Shown here: piece by piece, positions 25,309 through 35,217 of the stretch
Position numbering within the stretch: the stretch's first letter is position 1
How the letters are laid out: the number at the start of each line of letters is the position of its first letter
Source of the DNA: GCA-2708415 sp964351905
GTDB lineage: Bacteria; Pseudomonadota; Alphaproteobacteria; Micavibrionales; Micavibrionaceae
Length of the DNA stretch: 64,000 bases
NCBI GenBank assembly: GCA_964351905.1
Contig: CAYGPG010000002.1
Span: 1-64,000, forward strand
Direction: 5' to 3'
Made by a program: the position numbers and the translations under genes
Notes under the pieces: generated by a model
The model's database searches: none
The model's input: the letters and a program-made list of their open reading frames with translations, nothing else
Told to the model about the DNA's origin: nothing

Positions 25309-26874
25309 TTATTTGTTCTTACTATAAATACGCGAATATAAACCCTTTGTCGACGAATCTAGCGCTGAAAAATCTTCATTAAGGATGTTATTGGCCATTT
25401 TCTTACCAAGCTCGACACCAAATTGGTCAAAACTATTAATATTCCAGATATGCCCTTGGACTAAAACTTTGTGCTCATATAGTGCAATGAGCATACCCAA
25501 ATGATAGGCATCTAGTTTTTCAATCAAAAGGGTTAAGCTTGGTCTATTGCCTTCAAAATAACCATGGCGGTCTTCGCTGTCTGACTTACCTTGCATCATC
25601 GCTTGTCCTTGAGCGAGCATATGAGCGGTTAGAATCTCACTATGGTCATCATGTTCATGCGTTGAGTTTATGGCGCCTATAAAATCACAGGGAATAATAT
25701 CGCTACCCTGATGAAGGAGTTGGTAAAAGCTATGTTGTCCATTTGTGCCTGCTTCACCAAACAAAGTAGGCCCTGTTTTATAGTCAGTAATATTTTTACC
25801 CTCTAAATCTGTTTGCTTCCCATTAGATTCCATTTCTAATTGCTGTAAATAGGCAGTGTAGAGAGATAATTTTTCTGCATAGGGTAAAACAGCATGACAC
25901 GAAAAATCTAAAAAATTACGGTTCCACACACCGATTAAGGCCATTAGGACGGGTATATTTTTATCAAAAGGTGCTGTTTTAAAATGTTCATCAATTTCAT
26001 ATGCACCATCCAGAAGGCTTCTAAAATTTTCAAAGCCAAGCCCAATTGCAAGGGGAAGACCAACAGCAGACCAAAGGCTGAAACGCCCATTCACCCATTC
26101 CCACATGGGGTAGATATTATCCTCGGCAATACCGAATTCAACAGCCTTATCGACATTGGCAGAAACACAAATAAAATGTTTTGATATGTCACCTGTGATT
26201 TCTTGCCCTACCCAGTGGCGTGCGCTTAATGCATTTTGAAGTGTTTCTTGCGTGCTAAAGCTTTTTGAAATAACGATGAATAAAGTTGTTTCTGGATTAC
26301 AAATTTGAAGGGTAGAAAGCAAATCATCTGCATCAATATTAGAAACAAAATGTGTTTTAATAGGCTGATTATGATCGTTTAACGCTTCATAAACCATACG
26401 CGGCCCAAGGTCAGAACCACCAATGCCAATAGACACCACATCAGTAATATTTTTATGGGTCGCTCCCTTATAATCACCATTTCTTATTTGGTTTGACAGC
26501 TTTTCAATACGGTCCAGTGTTGTATGTATTTCTGGAATAATGTTCTTGCCATTTACTTCAACAGTGGCAGATTTGGGTGCTCGTAGAGCTGTGTGTAATA
26601 CAGCACGCCCTTCTGTGATATTAATTTTTTCACCTTCAAACATTGCATCACGCTTGGCTTGAAAATTATTTTTATCTAGAAGTGAGATAAGCTCAGAAAT
26701 GGCATCCTTGGTAATACGCTGTTTGGAATAATCGAAGAAAAGACCATCAATCTCTACGCTAAACTCTTTCGCACGGTCAGGGTTTTGGTCAAAAAGATCA
26801 TTTAAAACCAGATTATTCTGCGCAAACTTTTTTAAATTATTCCACTCATCAAAATTTGTTGGATTATTCGACAT
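25309..26874 (-). CDS. pgi: Glucose-6-phosphate isomerase
   Basis: 521-aa Pgi interconverting glucose 6-phosphate and fructose 6-phosphate. Family motifs: SIGIGGSDLGPRMV, FIVISKSFSTQETL, WEWVNGRFSLWSAVGLP, and NSFDQFGVELGKKMA near the end. Slightly shorter than the E. coli enzyme. The 3' end is 9 nt from the pentapeptide gene, and the start overlaps the end of the downstream M16 gene by 11 nt, so it is probably part of a long leftward operon. Confidence 0.96.
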   Translation of the reverse strand: MSNNPTNFDEWNNLKKFAQNNLVLNDLFDQNPDRAKEFSVEIDGLFFDYSKQRITKDAISELISLLDKNNFQAKRDAMFEGEKINITEGRAVLHTALRAPKSATVEVNGKNIIPEIHTTLDRIEKLSNQIRNGDYKGATHKNITDVVSIGIGGSDLGPRMVYEALNDHNQPIKTHFVSNIDADDLLSTLQICNPETTLFIVISKSFSTQETLQNALSARHWVGQEITGDISKHFICVSANVDKAVEFGIAEDNIYPMWEWVNGRFSLWSAVGLPLAIGLGFENFRSLLDGAYEIDEHFKTAPFDKNIPVLMALIGVWNRNFLDFSCHAVLPYAEKLSLYTAYLQQLEMESNGKQTDLEGKNITDYKTGPTLFGEAGTNGQHSFYQLLHQGSDIIPCDFIGAINSTHEHDDHSEILTAHMLAQGQAMMQGKSDSEDRHGYFEGNRPSLTLLIEKLDAYHLGMLIALYEHKVLVQGHIWNINSFDQFGVELGKKMANNILNEDFSALDSSTKGLYSRIYSKNK

Positions 26875-28219
26875 TATTTAATTTTTCCACGCTTTTAAAA
26901 TTTTCAATATTCTCAGGCTGCCCCACCATTATTGTCAAAGCGCCTTCAGGTTTTAAAACACGGTTCGCAATATTTTGAATATCTACCTCGGTCACTTTAT
27001 TAATATTGTTCGCATAATTATCAAGGTAATCAATAGAACGATCGTTAAGCTGCAGGCTTAATAAAATATTTGCTATTTTGTCTGTAGAAGTTAACGCGAG
27101 GGGTAGGGAGCCTGTCAGATAAGACTTCGCATCTGTTAGCTCCTGCTCACTGACTTTTTCGTTTTTTATTTTCTCAATCTCATCAAACACAATCTGCTTC
27201 ATTTCTTTTGCAGACGCATTTTTGGTTGAGGTGCTTATATTCAGTAGATCAATATAATCTTGATCTGTAACGCTTGAGTATATGCCATAGGTAAGGCCGC
27301 GTTTTTCCCGTGCCTCTTCCATTAATCTTGATCCAAAACCACTGGAACCAAAAATATAATTCATGACCTGTAAGGCGTAATAATTAGGATCAAGGTGATC
27401 AATGCCGGGCATAGCCACGGTGAGCATGGTTTGCGGGATGTCTTTAGAATAAACAAAAGTTCCCCCTTGGTTTTGCAAATCTAATTTCTCTGTTTTGCTT
27501 TCTTTGCCAGTATCAGGCAGGTCAGAAAAAATTTGATCTAAAATAATTTTTAATTCTTCCTTCGTAATATTACCCATGACACCAATTTTTAAACGATCTT
27601 TGGTCAGGAAATTTTTGATATGGGCGCGAAGATCATCGGCCGTAATATTATTTAATGTGGTCAGCGTGCCGCCACTATTCAACGCATATTCATGCCCTTC
27701 AAAAGCTTTGTCATTAAAAATACGCGCAGAAATCCAATCAGGCTCGCCCATGGAAGAACGTATACGCGCCAAGTTTGAATCACGCATACGGTTTAAAGGT
27801 TCTTCATCAAAACGCGGCTGTGTCAGTGCTAATTTCAACAAGTCAAAAGCTGTGTCTTTATGGCGGCTTAACGTCTTTAATTGTCCTCCAAAATTATCTC
27901 GCCCTGAATTAAAGCGTAGGGTAATGGAATGATCACTTAATGTTTTTTGAAATTCTTGGGAGGTGAGGTCCCCTGCACCTTCATCTAGTGTATTTGATAA
28001 AAGCCTTGCGCGCCCTTGCTTATCTTGACCATCTTGAATAGCGCCGGCACCTTCAAACGCAAATTTGATGGAGATAATGGGCAGGGCATGGTCTTCAACG
28101 AGCCAAGCCGTAATGCCGCCCTCACTTTTTACTTCTTGGATATCCAAGAATTTTTCCTTTGCCTCAACAGGAAGGCAAGCGGTTATAAAGATAAAGAGGG
28201 CTAAAACAGAATATTTCAT
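26864..28219 (-). CDS. M16 family peptidase-like subunit without the zinc motif
   Basis: 451-aa secreted protein with signal peptide MKYSVLALFIFITACLPVEA. It has the two-lobed M16 fold but no HxxEH; the position is occupied by the QGRARLLSNTLDEGAG region. The C-lobe Arg/Tyr substrate-binding segment SRLMEEAREKRGLTYGIYSS is intact. It follows the catalytic partner with a 4-nt overlap. In two-subunit M16B enzymes one subunit holds zinc and the other helps bind substrate, so a heterodimer in the periplasm is inferred. The Cys in TACLPVEA could instead suggest lipid attachment. Confidence 0.9.
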   Translation of the reverse strand: MKYSVLALFIFITACLPVEAKEKFLDIQEVKSEGGITAWLVEDHALPIISIKFAFEGAGAIQDGQDKQGRARLLSNTLDEGAGDLTSQEFQKTLSDHSITLRFNSGRDNFGGQLKTLSRHKDTAFDLLKLALTQPRFDEEPLNRMRDSNLARIRSSMGEPDWISARIFNDKAFEGHEYALNSGGTLTTLNNITADDLRAHIKNFLTKDRLKIGVMGNITKEELKIILDQIFSDLPDTGKESKTEKLDLQNQGGTFVYSKDIPQTMLTVAMPGIDHLDPNYYALQVMNYIFGSSGFGSRLMEEAREKRGLTYGIYSSVTDQDYIDLLNISTSTKNASAKEMKQIVFDEIEKIKNEKVSEQELTDAKSYLTGSLPLALTSTDKIANILLSLQLNDRSIDYLDNYANNINKVTEVDIQNIANRVLKPEGALTIMVGQPENIENFKSVEKLNNVE

Positions 28220-29610
28220 TGGGCGGCCTCCTCAGCTTTTTCTTCCTTATCCAAGGGAAGTAAATGCCCCGTAATAGGCTGACGTTTCCATGGTAATTCA
28301 GGGTTTAAATATTTTTTTGCAACACGTTGCACATCGGTTGGCGTAACCTTTGCGATATTCTCTGGCCAAAATTCAACATCATCTATGGAACTGCCGGTTG
28401 TCAATTCTTGTCCCATAATCATGGCAGGGCCGCTCACGCTATCGCGTGCAAAAATGGCGGCATCTTGAAGGCGTTGAATGGCTTCTCTTACTTCAACATC
28501 ACTCACGCTATTTTGAATAACATCATTAATTTCGCGTTCTATTAAACTTTCGATTTCGTCTAAAGAAACACCATCCGCAGGTGTCGCCGATAGCCAAAGC
28601 GTTGATTCATTTAGCGCGCTTGAACTGTAAGACAGGCTGGCAGAGATCGCCTTCTTTTGGTCGACAACTAAATTCTTATAAAGGCGTGTTGTCGCGCCGC
28701 CGCTCATCACTTCTTGCAGAACCTGAAGGGCTAAGGAGTCTGGCTTATTTTGCGAAGAACTTGGTGCCAAACGCATATTCACAAAACTAGGTTGATTAAT
28801 TGTTTTATGTTTCAAAACCATCGTTGTTTCACCAATGGCAGGGGGCACAGATGTACGCCTGCGTGATGGTATTTCTTTTGGTTTCAAATCACCAAACGCC
28901 TTTTGCACAATCGGTTTTACTTCTTTTGCGGTCACATTTCCGCTGATAATCAAAATCGCGTTATTGGGTGCGTAATAAGTGTCATAGAATGTTTTTACAT
29001 CCTCCCACTCATATCCTTTAATTTCATCCATCCATCCAATGACAGGTGTGCCGTAAGGGTGATTGATAAAAAGCGCGCTACGCATTTGTTCGAAAAATAA
29101 TCCTTTGGGGTCATTTTCAGTGCGCTGACGACGTTCTTCCAAAACAACTTTTTTCTCTGACGCAAAATGCTCCACAGGGGGTATTAAATTCACCATACGG
29201 TCGGCTTCCATTTCTAAAATGCGCGGTAAGTGCTCTTTTGAAATGCTTTGGAAATAGGCGGTGTAATCTTGCCCCGTAAAGGCATTGCCATTCCCGCCTA
29301 GTTTTTTGACCACTCTAGAAAACTCACCAGGCTCTAATTTCTCAGTTCCTTTAAACATCAAATGTTCAAAATAATGCGCCATTCCTGATAGGCCTTGTGG
29401 CTCATCCGCCGCGCCGACCTTGTACCAAACCATGCTAGTGATGGCAGGCGCAGATTTCTTCGGAATGACAACAACTTCCAAACCATTCTCAAGCGTAAAG
29501 CTTTCGGCATTAAAAACCTTTGCTAGCGCAGGATTTAAAGGAAGAGATAAGAGTAAAAAGCAAAAGAGTAGAGTGCTAAGCTTACTCTTTAATCGTAGGA
29601 GTTTTTCCAT
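28216..29610 (-). CDS. M16 family zinc metallopeptidase, catalytic subunit
   Basis: 464-aa secreted peptidase; signal peptide ends at about ALA (28-30). The inverted zinc motif HYFEH (H79, E82, H83) is present, and the distal Glu lies in SEKKVVLEERRQR. GNGNAFTGQDYTAY is typical. Pairs with the following inactive-type subunit. The gene overlaps the start of the upstream BamF-like gene region by 29 nt, and lspA lies beyond, so envelope processing is the theme of this operon. Confidence 0.93.
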   Translation of the reverse strand: MEKLLRLKSKLSTLLFCFLLLSLPLNPALAKVFNAESFTLENGLEVVVIPKKSAPAITSMVWYKVGAADEPQGLSGMAHYFEHLMFKGTEKLEPGEFSRVVKKLGGNGNAFTGQDYTAYFQSISKEHLPRILEMEADRMVNLIPPVEHFASEKKVVLEERRQRTENDPKGLFFEQMRSALFINHPYGTPVIGWMDEIKGYEWEDVKTFYDTYYAPNNAILIISGNVTAKEVKPIVQKAFGDLKPKEIPSRRRTSVPPAIGETTMVLKHKTINQPSFVNMRLAPSSSQNKPDSLALQVLQEVMSGGATTRLYKNLVVDQKKAISASLSYSSSALNESTLWLSATPADGVSLDEIESLIEREINDVIQNSVSDVEVREAIQRLQDAAIFARDSVSGPAMIMGQELTTGSSIDDVEFWPENIAKVTPTDVQRVAKKYLNPELPWKRQPITGHLLPLDKEEKAEEAAQ

Positions 29611-30115
29611 CGGTAACAGGCTTTCCGGCTTCTTTATTTTGAATAATACGCTCAGATTCCTTAATAGGATCTACAACCGTTGCAGGGGCATCAATTTTCT
29701 TACCCGCTTTACCTAATAATTTATCAACCGTTGAGGTATTCTCTTTTACCAATTGCGCGGTTTCTGAATCGACAACATCGCGGATGTTATTGTTCGCTTG
29801 CACGGCACCTGTTTTTTGCAAAAGAATGGCTTCCCCTTGGGTAACATCGCGGGGGGCCGTTTGTTGTTCTGTTTCATTGACACCAAAAACAACTTGTTTG
29901 GCTTCATCAATCGCCGTGTCTTCTTGGGGGCGTTGGACGCCTGGGCGCGGTGGGCGTAATGTATAATTTGGTGGCATTTCTAACGGCGCACGTGTTACAA
30001 CAGCGAACTCATCAGGTGCTTTTTTAGAAAAATCAAATTGCTCTTTTGTCGCTTCACAGGCAGCAATACTAAAAGACAAACCAGTCAGTAAAATAGCGGT
30101 TAGGAATTTATTCAT
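29582..30115 (-). CDS. DUF3035 lipoprotein, BamF-like
   Basis: About 177-aa lipoprotein from ATG 30115 (MNKFLTAILLTG); an in-frame ATG at 30121 is also possible. Lipobox IAAC precedes the modified Cys. The DUF3035 core is visible: KKAPDEFAVVTRAPLEMPPNY followed by LRPPRPGVQRPQE. DUF3035 proteins were reported as BamF, an alphaproteobacterial accessory of the outer-membrane beta-barrel assembly machine. The gene overlaps the lspA end by 8 nt and the M16 gene by 29 nt; lspA would encode the very peptidase that matures it. Confidence 0.85.
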   Translation of the reverse strand: MNKFLTAILLTGLSFSIAACEATKEQFDFSKKAPDEFAVVTRAPLEMPPNYTLRPPRPGVQRPQEDTAIDEAKQVVFGVNETEQQTAPRDVTQGEAILLQKTGAVQANNNIRDVVDSETAQLVKENTSTVDKLLGKAGKKIDAPATVVDPIKESERIIQNKEAGKPVTDGKTPTIKE

Positions 30116-30671
30116 TTTCATTACTCTTCTTGTTATTCGTATCAAAGAATAAACTATTCACGACCAACATGACAATCCCTACTGAAATAAAGCTATCGGC
30201 TAAATTAAAGGCGGGGTAGTGCCATCCCATAATATGAAAATCAAGAAAATCAGCAACGGCGCCAAAATGAAGCCTATCTATCACGTTTCCTAACGCTCCG
30301 CCGATAACCATGGAGAGCGAAATTGCTTCAAACCAGCTTTTGGAGCGGTAGAGCCAAAATCCAAAAATTGTAGAAATAATCAAGGCGACGATAATTAAAG
30401 GCCAGGGATTTCCATTTTGGAACAACCCAAAGCTAATGCCCTGATTCCACACCATAGTGAGGTTGAAAAAAGAGGTCTGCTCCAAAGAAATAAAAGGCAG
30501 TCTTAAAGTCGAGGTAATCCAATCAAAAAAACCCAAAGGTGCGACATTTAATTCAGGCTTAAAAATTTTCTCAAGCACAAACCATTTGCTGATTTGATCT
30601 AAAATAATGAAATCAATAATAAGGCTAAAGCCAATTATAGGTTTAAGATATTTTTTTATTGGCGCAGGCAT
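30108..30671 (-). CDS. lspA: Lipoprotein signal peptidase (signal peptidase II)
   Basis: 187-aa four-helix aspartyl peptidase that removes signal peptides from prolipoproteins. Conserved DQISKWF, the MVWNQGISFG motif, GGALGNVIDRLHFGAVADFLDFHI with the two catalytic Asp residues (NVIDR and VADF), and a C-terminal helix FNLADSFISVGI. The segment between helices 1 and 2 is somewhat long. Next to ileS as usual, but separated from it by a family B palindrome. Confidence 0.96.
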   Translation of the reverse strand: MPAPIKKYLKPIIGFSLIIDFIILDQISKWFVLEKIFKPELNVAPLGFFDWITSTLRLPFISLEQTSFFNLTMVWNQGISFGLFQNGNPWPLIIVALIISTIFGFWLYRSKSWFEAISLSMVIGGALGNVIDRLHFGAVADFLDFHIMGWHYPAFNLADSFISVGIVMLVVNSLFFDTNNKKSNENE

Positions 30672-30772
30672 TAAACACCCCCTCCCATTCCCTCCCCCTC
30701 AAGGGGGAGGGTTGTGTAGTGTTGGTGTGGTTGAAAACCACGCCTTACACGAAGCTGGGTGGGGGTGTTTAA
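30672..30772. repeat. Family B palindromic repeat
   Basis: Outer arms TAAACACCCC and GGGGTGTTTA bound a 101-bp element. Internal hairpins are CCCTCCCCC-tcaa-GGGGGAGGG and GTGTGGTT-gaaa-ACCACG. The right side carries CGAAGCTGGGTG, the inverse of CACCCAGCTTCG in the copy near 13686. It sits between ileS and lspA, where it could weaken or end read-through. Confidence 0.75.
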
Positions 30773-30786
30773 TATTATCATTTTGC

Positions 30787-33732
30787 CTATGCCGCTTTCT
30801 TTTGGTTCACGACATCATCACAGCGGTTACAAATATGATCCGCATGGTTGGAAACTTCGGGTAAGACTTTCCAACAACGCACACATTTCTCACCGTCTGC
30901 TTTACTTGATTCAACGTAAACTCCAGATATATTTCTTAATGTGAAGTTCTTTTCTTGAATCTCATTTTCAAAAGTAATGTTACAAGACGAAATTACGCAT
31001 ATTTCATCCCAGTTCATATTTTTTAAAATTGGTACGTAAGTATCGTATAACTCTTCACTAATTGCCAAACCTTCTATACTTCCCTTTAGAATCTCTTTTT
31101 TAGCAAGTGTGATATTAGAATGAATCTCCAAAGAAGATCCAATTTCCTTGTTGCTCCTTAATGGTTCAATAGAACCTAAAACCACTTTTCTTATAGCTTG
31201 AACATAATCCCAACCATTAGCTAAATTTTCATTTTCCCAATTTTTTGGCACATCAGGGAACGTCCGTAAATGAACGCTGTCTGCATCTTCCAATAAACCA
31301 ACTGGGCGATGTTTCCATGCTTCTTCCGCCGTGAAAGACAAAATAGGCGCCAACCATGATACTAAGCAGTTATAGATGTTTAACAATATTGTGATGGTCG
31401 CACGGCGATCGGCAGAATTAATGTCATCACAATAAAGACGGTCTTTACGGATATCGAAAAAGAAGGCCGAAAGATTCTGATTACAAAATTCATGAATTTC
31501 TTTGGCTAATTTGCCGTACTCATGGGCTTGGATATGACCACGTACTTTTTGATCCATTTCATAAAGTTGGTGCAACACAAGCTGTTCTAATTCAGGCAAA
31601 TCAGTCGGCTTAGAAATATCAACGAGATCCGTTTTCTTTACACCATCTAAAGATCCCAATAGGAAACGGAGCGTATTGCGAATACGACGATAAAGATCGC
31701 CCGTGTTTTTTAACGTATCTTGGCCAATACGAATATCATCCGCGTAATCCGATGTCATTGTCCAAAGGCGCAAGATATCCGCGCCACTTTGTTTCATTAT
31801 TTTCAAAGGATCGACCACATTGCCCAAAGATTTGGACATTTTATAGCCTTTTTCATCAAGCACAAAACCATGCGTCAACACATTTTTATAAGGCGCAAAG
31901 CCCCGTGTACCGCTCGATTCAAGTAAAGAAGAATGGAACCAGCCACGATGTTGGTCTGATCCTTCCAAATACATATCGGCCTGACGATTTTCGCTATTGC
32001 CCAAATCTTCACGGGCATTCACAACAAAACTGTGGGTGGATCCTGACTCAAACCAGACATCAACAATGTCAAAGACTTGTTCATAATCATCGGCCTTGTA
32101 TTTATCACCTAAGAAGTCTTGCGCCTCCATTGACCACCATGCATCTGATCCATGTTCCTCAAAGGCTTCAGTAATACGGTTTAGAACGGCTTCGTCTTTT
32201 AAGACCTCACCTGATTTTTTATCTACGAATAATGCAATCGGCACACCCCACGCACGCTGACGTGAAATACACCAATCTGGCCGCCCAGCAATCATCGCAG
32301 TGATCCGTGCTTCGCCTTTGGCGGGCACCCAATTTGTATCTTTGATCGCTTTTAACGCTGTTTCACGCAACTTCAATTCATTGTCCATCGCAATAAACCA
32401 TTGCGGCGTTGTGCGGAAAATAAGCGGCGCCTTAGATCGCCAACTATGTGGGTATTCGTGACGAACGGAGCCTTTAGCCAATAACTTGCCTGCGTCTTCC
32501 ATCGCCTTAATCGGCGTGAAGTTACCCGCATCCATCTTGCCGTTTTCGTCATAGATTTTTAAACCCGCAAATAACGGCACATGATCTTTAAAGCTACCAT
32601 CATCATCCAAATTATCGGTTATCTCTAACCCATATTTCTGTCCCAAAACAAAGTCATCAGGGCCGTGGCTAGGCGCCACATGAACAAAACCTGTTCCGTC
32701 TTCATCGGTCACATAATCCGCCTGATTGGCAGGAACGTCATGCTCATACCCTTGACCACGCAAAGGATGCGCGCAGATTGTGCCAGCCACATCTTTGCCG
32801 ACAAAATTACCAAGCTTTTTCATGCTCGTAATTTTGGCTTGTTCTTGCACTTTTTCGGCTAAGGCTTCGGCAATGGCGATTTTTGCGCCTACTTCAACTT
32901 TGGAATCATCGCTCACGCTCTCTACTTCATAGGTCGCGTAATTAATATCTTCATTAAAGAAAATTCCGCGGTTGGATGGAATGGTCCATGGTGTTGTTGT
33001 CCAGATCACGATGTCCGCATCTTTCAACAATTCAACATTTGTTGTGACCACGGGAAAGCGTGCCCAAATGGTCACGGATTTATGCTCTTTATATTCCACT
33101 TCGGCTTCAGCCAAAGCTGTTTGCTCCACCGTTGACCAAAGAACAGATTTCACACCGCGATAAAGACCGCCATTATTCAAAAACTTATGAATCTCACGCG
33201 CAATCTGCGCTTCGGCAGGCTTCGTCATGGTAAGGTAAGGATTTTTCCAATTGCCCAAAACGCCTAAACGCTTAAATTGCGCGGCCTGAATATCTACCCA
33301 TTCTTGGGCAAATTCACGACATTCTGCGCGAAAATCAATCGGGTCAACATCGTCTTTATCTTTGCCTGCGGCGCGGTATTTTTCTTCAATCTTCCATTCA
33401 ATCGGCAGGCCGTGGCAATCCCAACCAGGCACGTAAGGCGCGTCATAGCCCATCATCTGCCAGCTTTTATTAATCACATCTTTCAAGATTTTATTGAGGG
33501 CGTGACCCATATGGATATTGCCATTCGCGTAAGGGGGGCCATCATGCAAAATCCATTTTGGCTTGCCTTTGGAAGCCGCGCGGATTTTACCGTGCAAATC
33601 CATCTCTTCCCACGCCTCAATCATTTTAGGCTCGTTCTCTGGCAGATTGCCGCGCATCGGGAAATCAGTCTTAGGGAGGAAGACGGTATCGCGAAACTTA
33701 TCTTTGTTCTGATCTTTATTATCTTGTGTCAT
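30787..33732 (-). CDS. ileS: Isoleucyl-tRNA synthetase
   Basis: About 981 aa from ATG 33732 (MTQDNKDQNKDKF), which has AAGGA 8 nt upstream; an in-frame extension of 55 codons to 33897 is rejected because it is basic, unlike the family and lacks a ribosome site. Class I signatures: the HIGH-like GNIHMGHALNK and KMSKS at KGYKMSKSLGN. The editing (CP1) domain has TWTTTPWTIPSNR-like TTTPWT. The C-terminal zinc finger CVRCWKV...CNRCDDVV is present, the bacterial IleS1 type. Upstream of lspA, as commonly found. Confidence 0.96.
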   Translation of the reverse strand: MTQDNKDQNKDKFRDTVFLPKTDFPMRGNLPENEPKMIEAWEEMDLHGKIRAASKGKPKWILHDGPPYANGNIHMGHALNKILKDVINKSWQMMGYDAPYVPGWDCHGLPIEWKIEEKYRAAGKDKDDVDPIDFRAECREFAQEWVDIQAAQFKRLGVLGNWKNPYLTMTKPAEAQIAREIHKFLNNGGLYRGVKSVLWSTVEQTALAEAEVEYKEHKSVTIWARFPVVTTNVELLKDADIVIWTTTPWTIPSNRGIFFNEDINYATYEVESVSDDSKVEVGAKIAIAEALAEKVQEQAKITSMKKLGNFVGKDVAGTICAHPLRGQGYEHDVPANQADYVTDEDGTGFVHVAPSHGPDDFVLGQKYGLEITDNLDDDGSFKDHVPLFAGLKIYDENGKMDAGNFTPIKAMEDAGKLLAKGSVRHEYPHSWRSKAPLIFRTTPQWFIAMDNELKLRETALKAIKDTNWVPAKGEARITAMIAGRPDWCISRQRAWGVPIALFVDKKSGEVLKDEAVLNRITEAFEEHGSDAWWSMEAQDFLGDKYKADDYEQVFDIVDVWFESGSTHSFVVNAREDLGNSENRQADMYLEGSDQHRGWFHSSLLESSGTRGFAPYKNVLTHGFVLDEKGYKMSKSLGNVVDPLKIMKQSGADILRLWTMTSDYADDIRIGQDTLKNTGDLYRRIRNTLRFLLGSLDGVKKTDLVDISKPTDLPELEQLVLHQLYEMDQKVRGHIQAHEYGKLAKEIHEFCNQNLSAFFFDIRKDRLYCDDINSADRRATITILLNIYNCLVSWLAPILSFTAEEAWKHRPVGLLEDADSVHLRTFPDVPKNWENENLANGWDYVQAIRKVVLGSIEPLRSNKEIGSSLEIHSNITLAKKEILKGSIEGLAISEELYDTYVPILKNMNWDEICVISSCNITFENEIQEKNFTLRNISGVYVESSKADGEKCVRCWKVLPEVSNHADHICNRCDDVVNQKKAA

Positions 33733-33781
33733 TTGTAAATCCTTGATTAAGAGGGGAATATGCGGCAAATGCGCACCAAAA

Positions 33782-34711
33782 TCAAGAGATGAACTGATAG
33801 AGAATGACAGCGGCGGGCACGGTGAAAAGCGCAAAAATCGTGCTGATAAGGACTGCCGCCGCCGCCCGTTCAGGGTGAAGATTAAGTGTCGCGGCATAGG
33901 CCACCAAATTTCCCGCCAACGGTACGGAGGTCATCACCGCCAACATCATATGAACTTCTGGCTCGAAGGCTTGGAAATAGGCTTGATCCAAAAGAATAAT
34001 ACTAAATCCAAAAAGTGGCCAGAGAATGAATTTAGGGGCAAACATACTCGCAAGGAGCTTTAAATCAACTTCCAAACGGTTCTGTTTAGCAAGCGCAACA
34101 CCAATAATCATCATGCCAATAATTACCCATGCACCGATGGAGTAATCCCAATAGCGCGTGAATGATTGCGGAAGATCAAGGCCAGAGAGATTATAGGCTA
34201 GACCTAGCCATACACCATGGATGATAGGGAGTTTAGCAACTTTAATAAGAGCTTCTTTTACGTTCGCATTACCGCGTGCCCCATAATAATACCCAAGCGT
34301 AATTTCACTAATCATTGTGCCAAGCGCAATAAACACATAAACGCCAATCCATTCTGGTCCCAATAAAGCCAAAATAACAGGCATACCAAAATATAAGGTA
34401 TTACCTGTAACACTGCCCATACCGATAAGGTTGGCCGTACTATTCTTCCAAATTTTTTGAGAAATTTTATATGCGATAAAGCTAATAATTATTGATCCCG
34501 CAAGAAAAATTGGAGGTAGAAGCATATATTCAGGCGTAAATTTCATCTGCGCCATCGCACCAAAATTTACAATAGGGGCGAGAATATAAATGGCAATGGT
34601 AGCCATTGACGGTAAATTCACATCCATCCACCGCCCCGCAATAAATCCAAGGGCAATCAGGATATAAAGAGGAATAATATTAGCAACAAGAAGCGAGACG
34701 ATATCAAACAT
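33782..34711 (-). CDS. AEC family (auxin-efflux-carrier-like) transporter
   Basis: 309-aa polytopic permease with about ten hydrophobic segments. Typical features are YILIALGFIAGRW at the start, MGSVTGNTLYFGMPVILALLG after helix 4 (the conserved N-G-x-P loop) and SVPLAGNLVAYA near the end. Members of this family move small organic anions; the substrate cannot be deduced. It interrupts the ribF-ileS neighbourhood. Confidence 0.88.
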   Translation of the reverse strand: MFDIVSLLVANIIPLYILIALGFIAGRWMDVNLPSMATIAIYILAPIVNFGAMAQMKFTPEYMLLPPIFLAGSIIISFIAYKISQKIWKNSTANLIGMGSVTGNTLYFGMPVILALLGPEWIGVYVFIALGTMISEITLGYYYGARGNANVKEALIKVAKLPIIHGVWLGLAYNLSGLDLPQSFTRYWDYSIGAWVIIGMMIIGVALAKQNRLEVDLKLLASMFAPKFILWPLFGFSIILLDQAYFQAFEPEVHMMLAVMTSVPLAGNLVAYAATLNLHPERAAAAVLISTIFALFTVPAAVILYQFIS

Positions 34712-34750
34712 ATCAATGATGATAAGCGATTATCGTTTCACTGTGCAGTT

Positions 34751-35101
34751 TTATTTTAGTGTTCTGGCTGTTAGTCCAATGGCTAATTGTCTTTTTTGAG
34801 CAAGAATTTGTCTATCACGGATTGCGGCAGCTTCTTCAGGTGTTTGGTTTTGAAGCACGCCTTGTCGCTGTTGCGTTATTTCTGTTTGCTGAGGTAATAA
34901 GAATATTCTTTGTAATTGTAATGGCGGGAGATCTTTAGAATGTTCCCCAATCATAGACTTTTGTTTAGGTGGTTCTGTAGTTTTAACAGTAGAGGGTTGA
35001 AATGGCGCACCAGTTAAATCAACGACTTCGCCCGTTGTTGTACAGATTTGACCTGTTTGTGCTGCGGCTTCTTTTAATGCTTCTGCTGCTAGTGGTGCCA
35101 T
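34751..35101 (-). CDS. Hypothetical hydrophilic protein
   Basis: 116-aa protein without a recognised domain. Composition is Gln/Ala/Pro/Thr-rich; the middle contains CTTTGEVVDLTGAPFQPS and the last third is helical with RDRQILAQKRQLAIGL. Reality as a gene is supported by GAGGA 8 nt upstream of the ATG and by a good promoter at 35136-35164. No signal peptide. Function unknown. Confidence 0.6.
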   Translation of the reverse strand: MAPLAAEALKEAAAQTGQICTTTGEVVDLTGAPFQPSTVKTTEPPKQKSMIGEHSKDLPPLQLQRIFLLPQQTEITQQRQGVLQNQTPEEAAAIRDRQILAQKRQLAIGLTARTLK

Positions 35102-35135
35102 CTAACTAATCCTCTATTTTCTCAAAAAGTCGCGC

Positions 35136-35164
35136 AATATCTCATAGGGATGAGAATATGTCAA
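35136..35164 (-). promoter_or_regulatory. sigma-70 promoter of the hypothetical gene at 34751
   Basis: Minus strand TTGACA (35164-35159), 17-nt spacer, GATATT (35141-35136). Predicted start near 35129, 28 nt before the ATG at 35101. Confidence 0.55.
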
Positions 35165-35217
35165 AACTTTTATCGAGTTTTGTGAATAAAATTAAATTTT
35201 ACAATCATAACAATAGG

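Noticed and set aside
33733..33897. 55-codon upstream extension of ileS
   Set aside because: Basic and Ser-rich, unlike any IleS; the ATG at 33732 has AAGGA and the expected family start.
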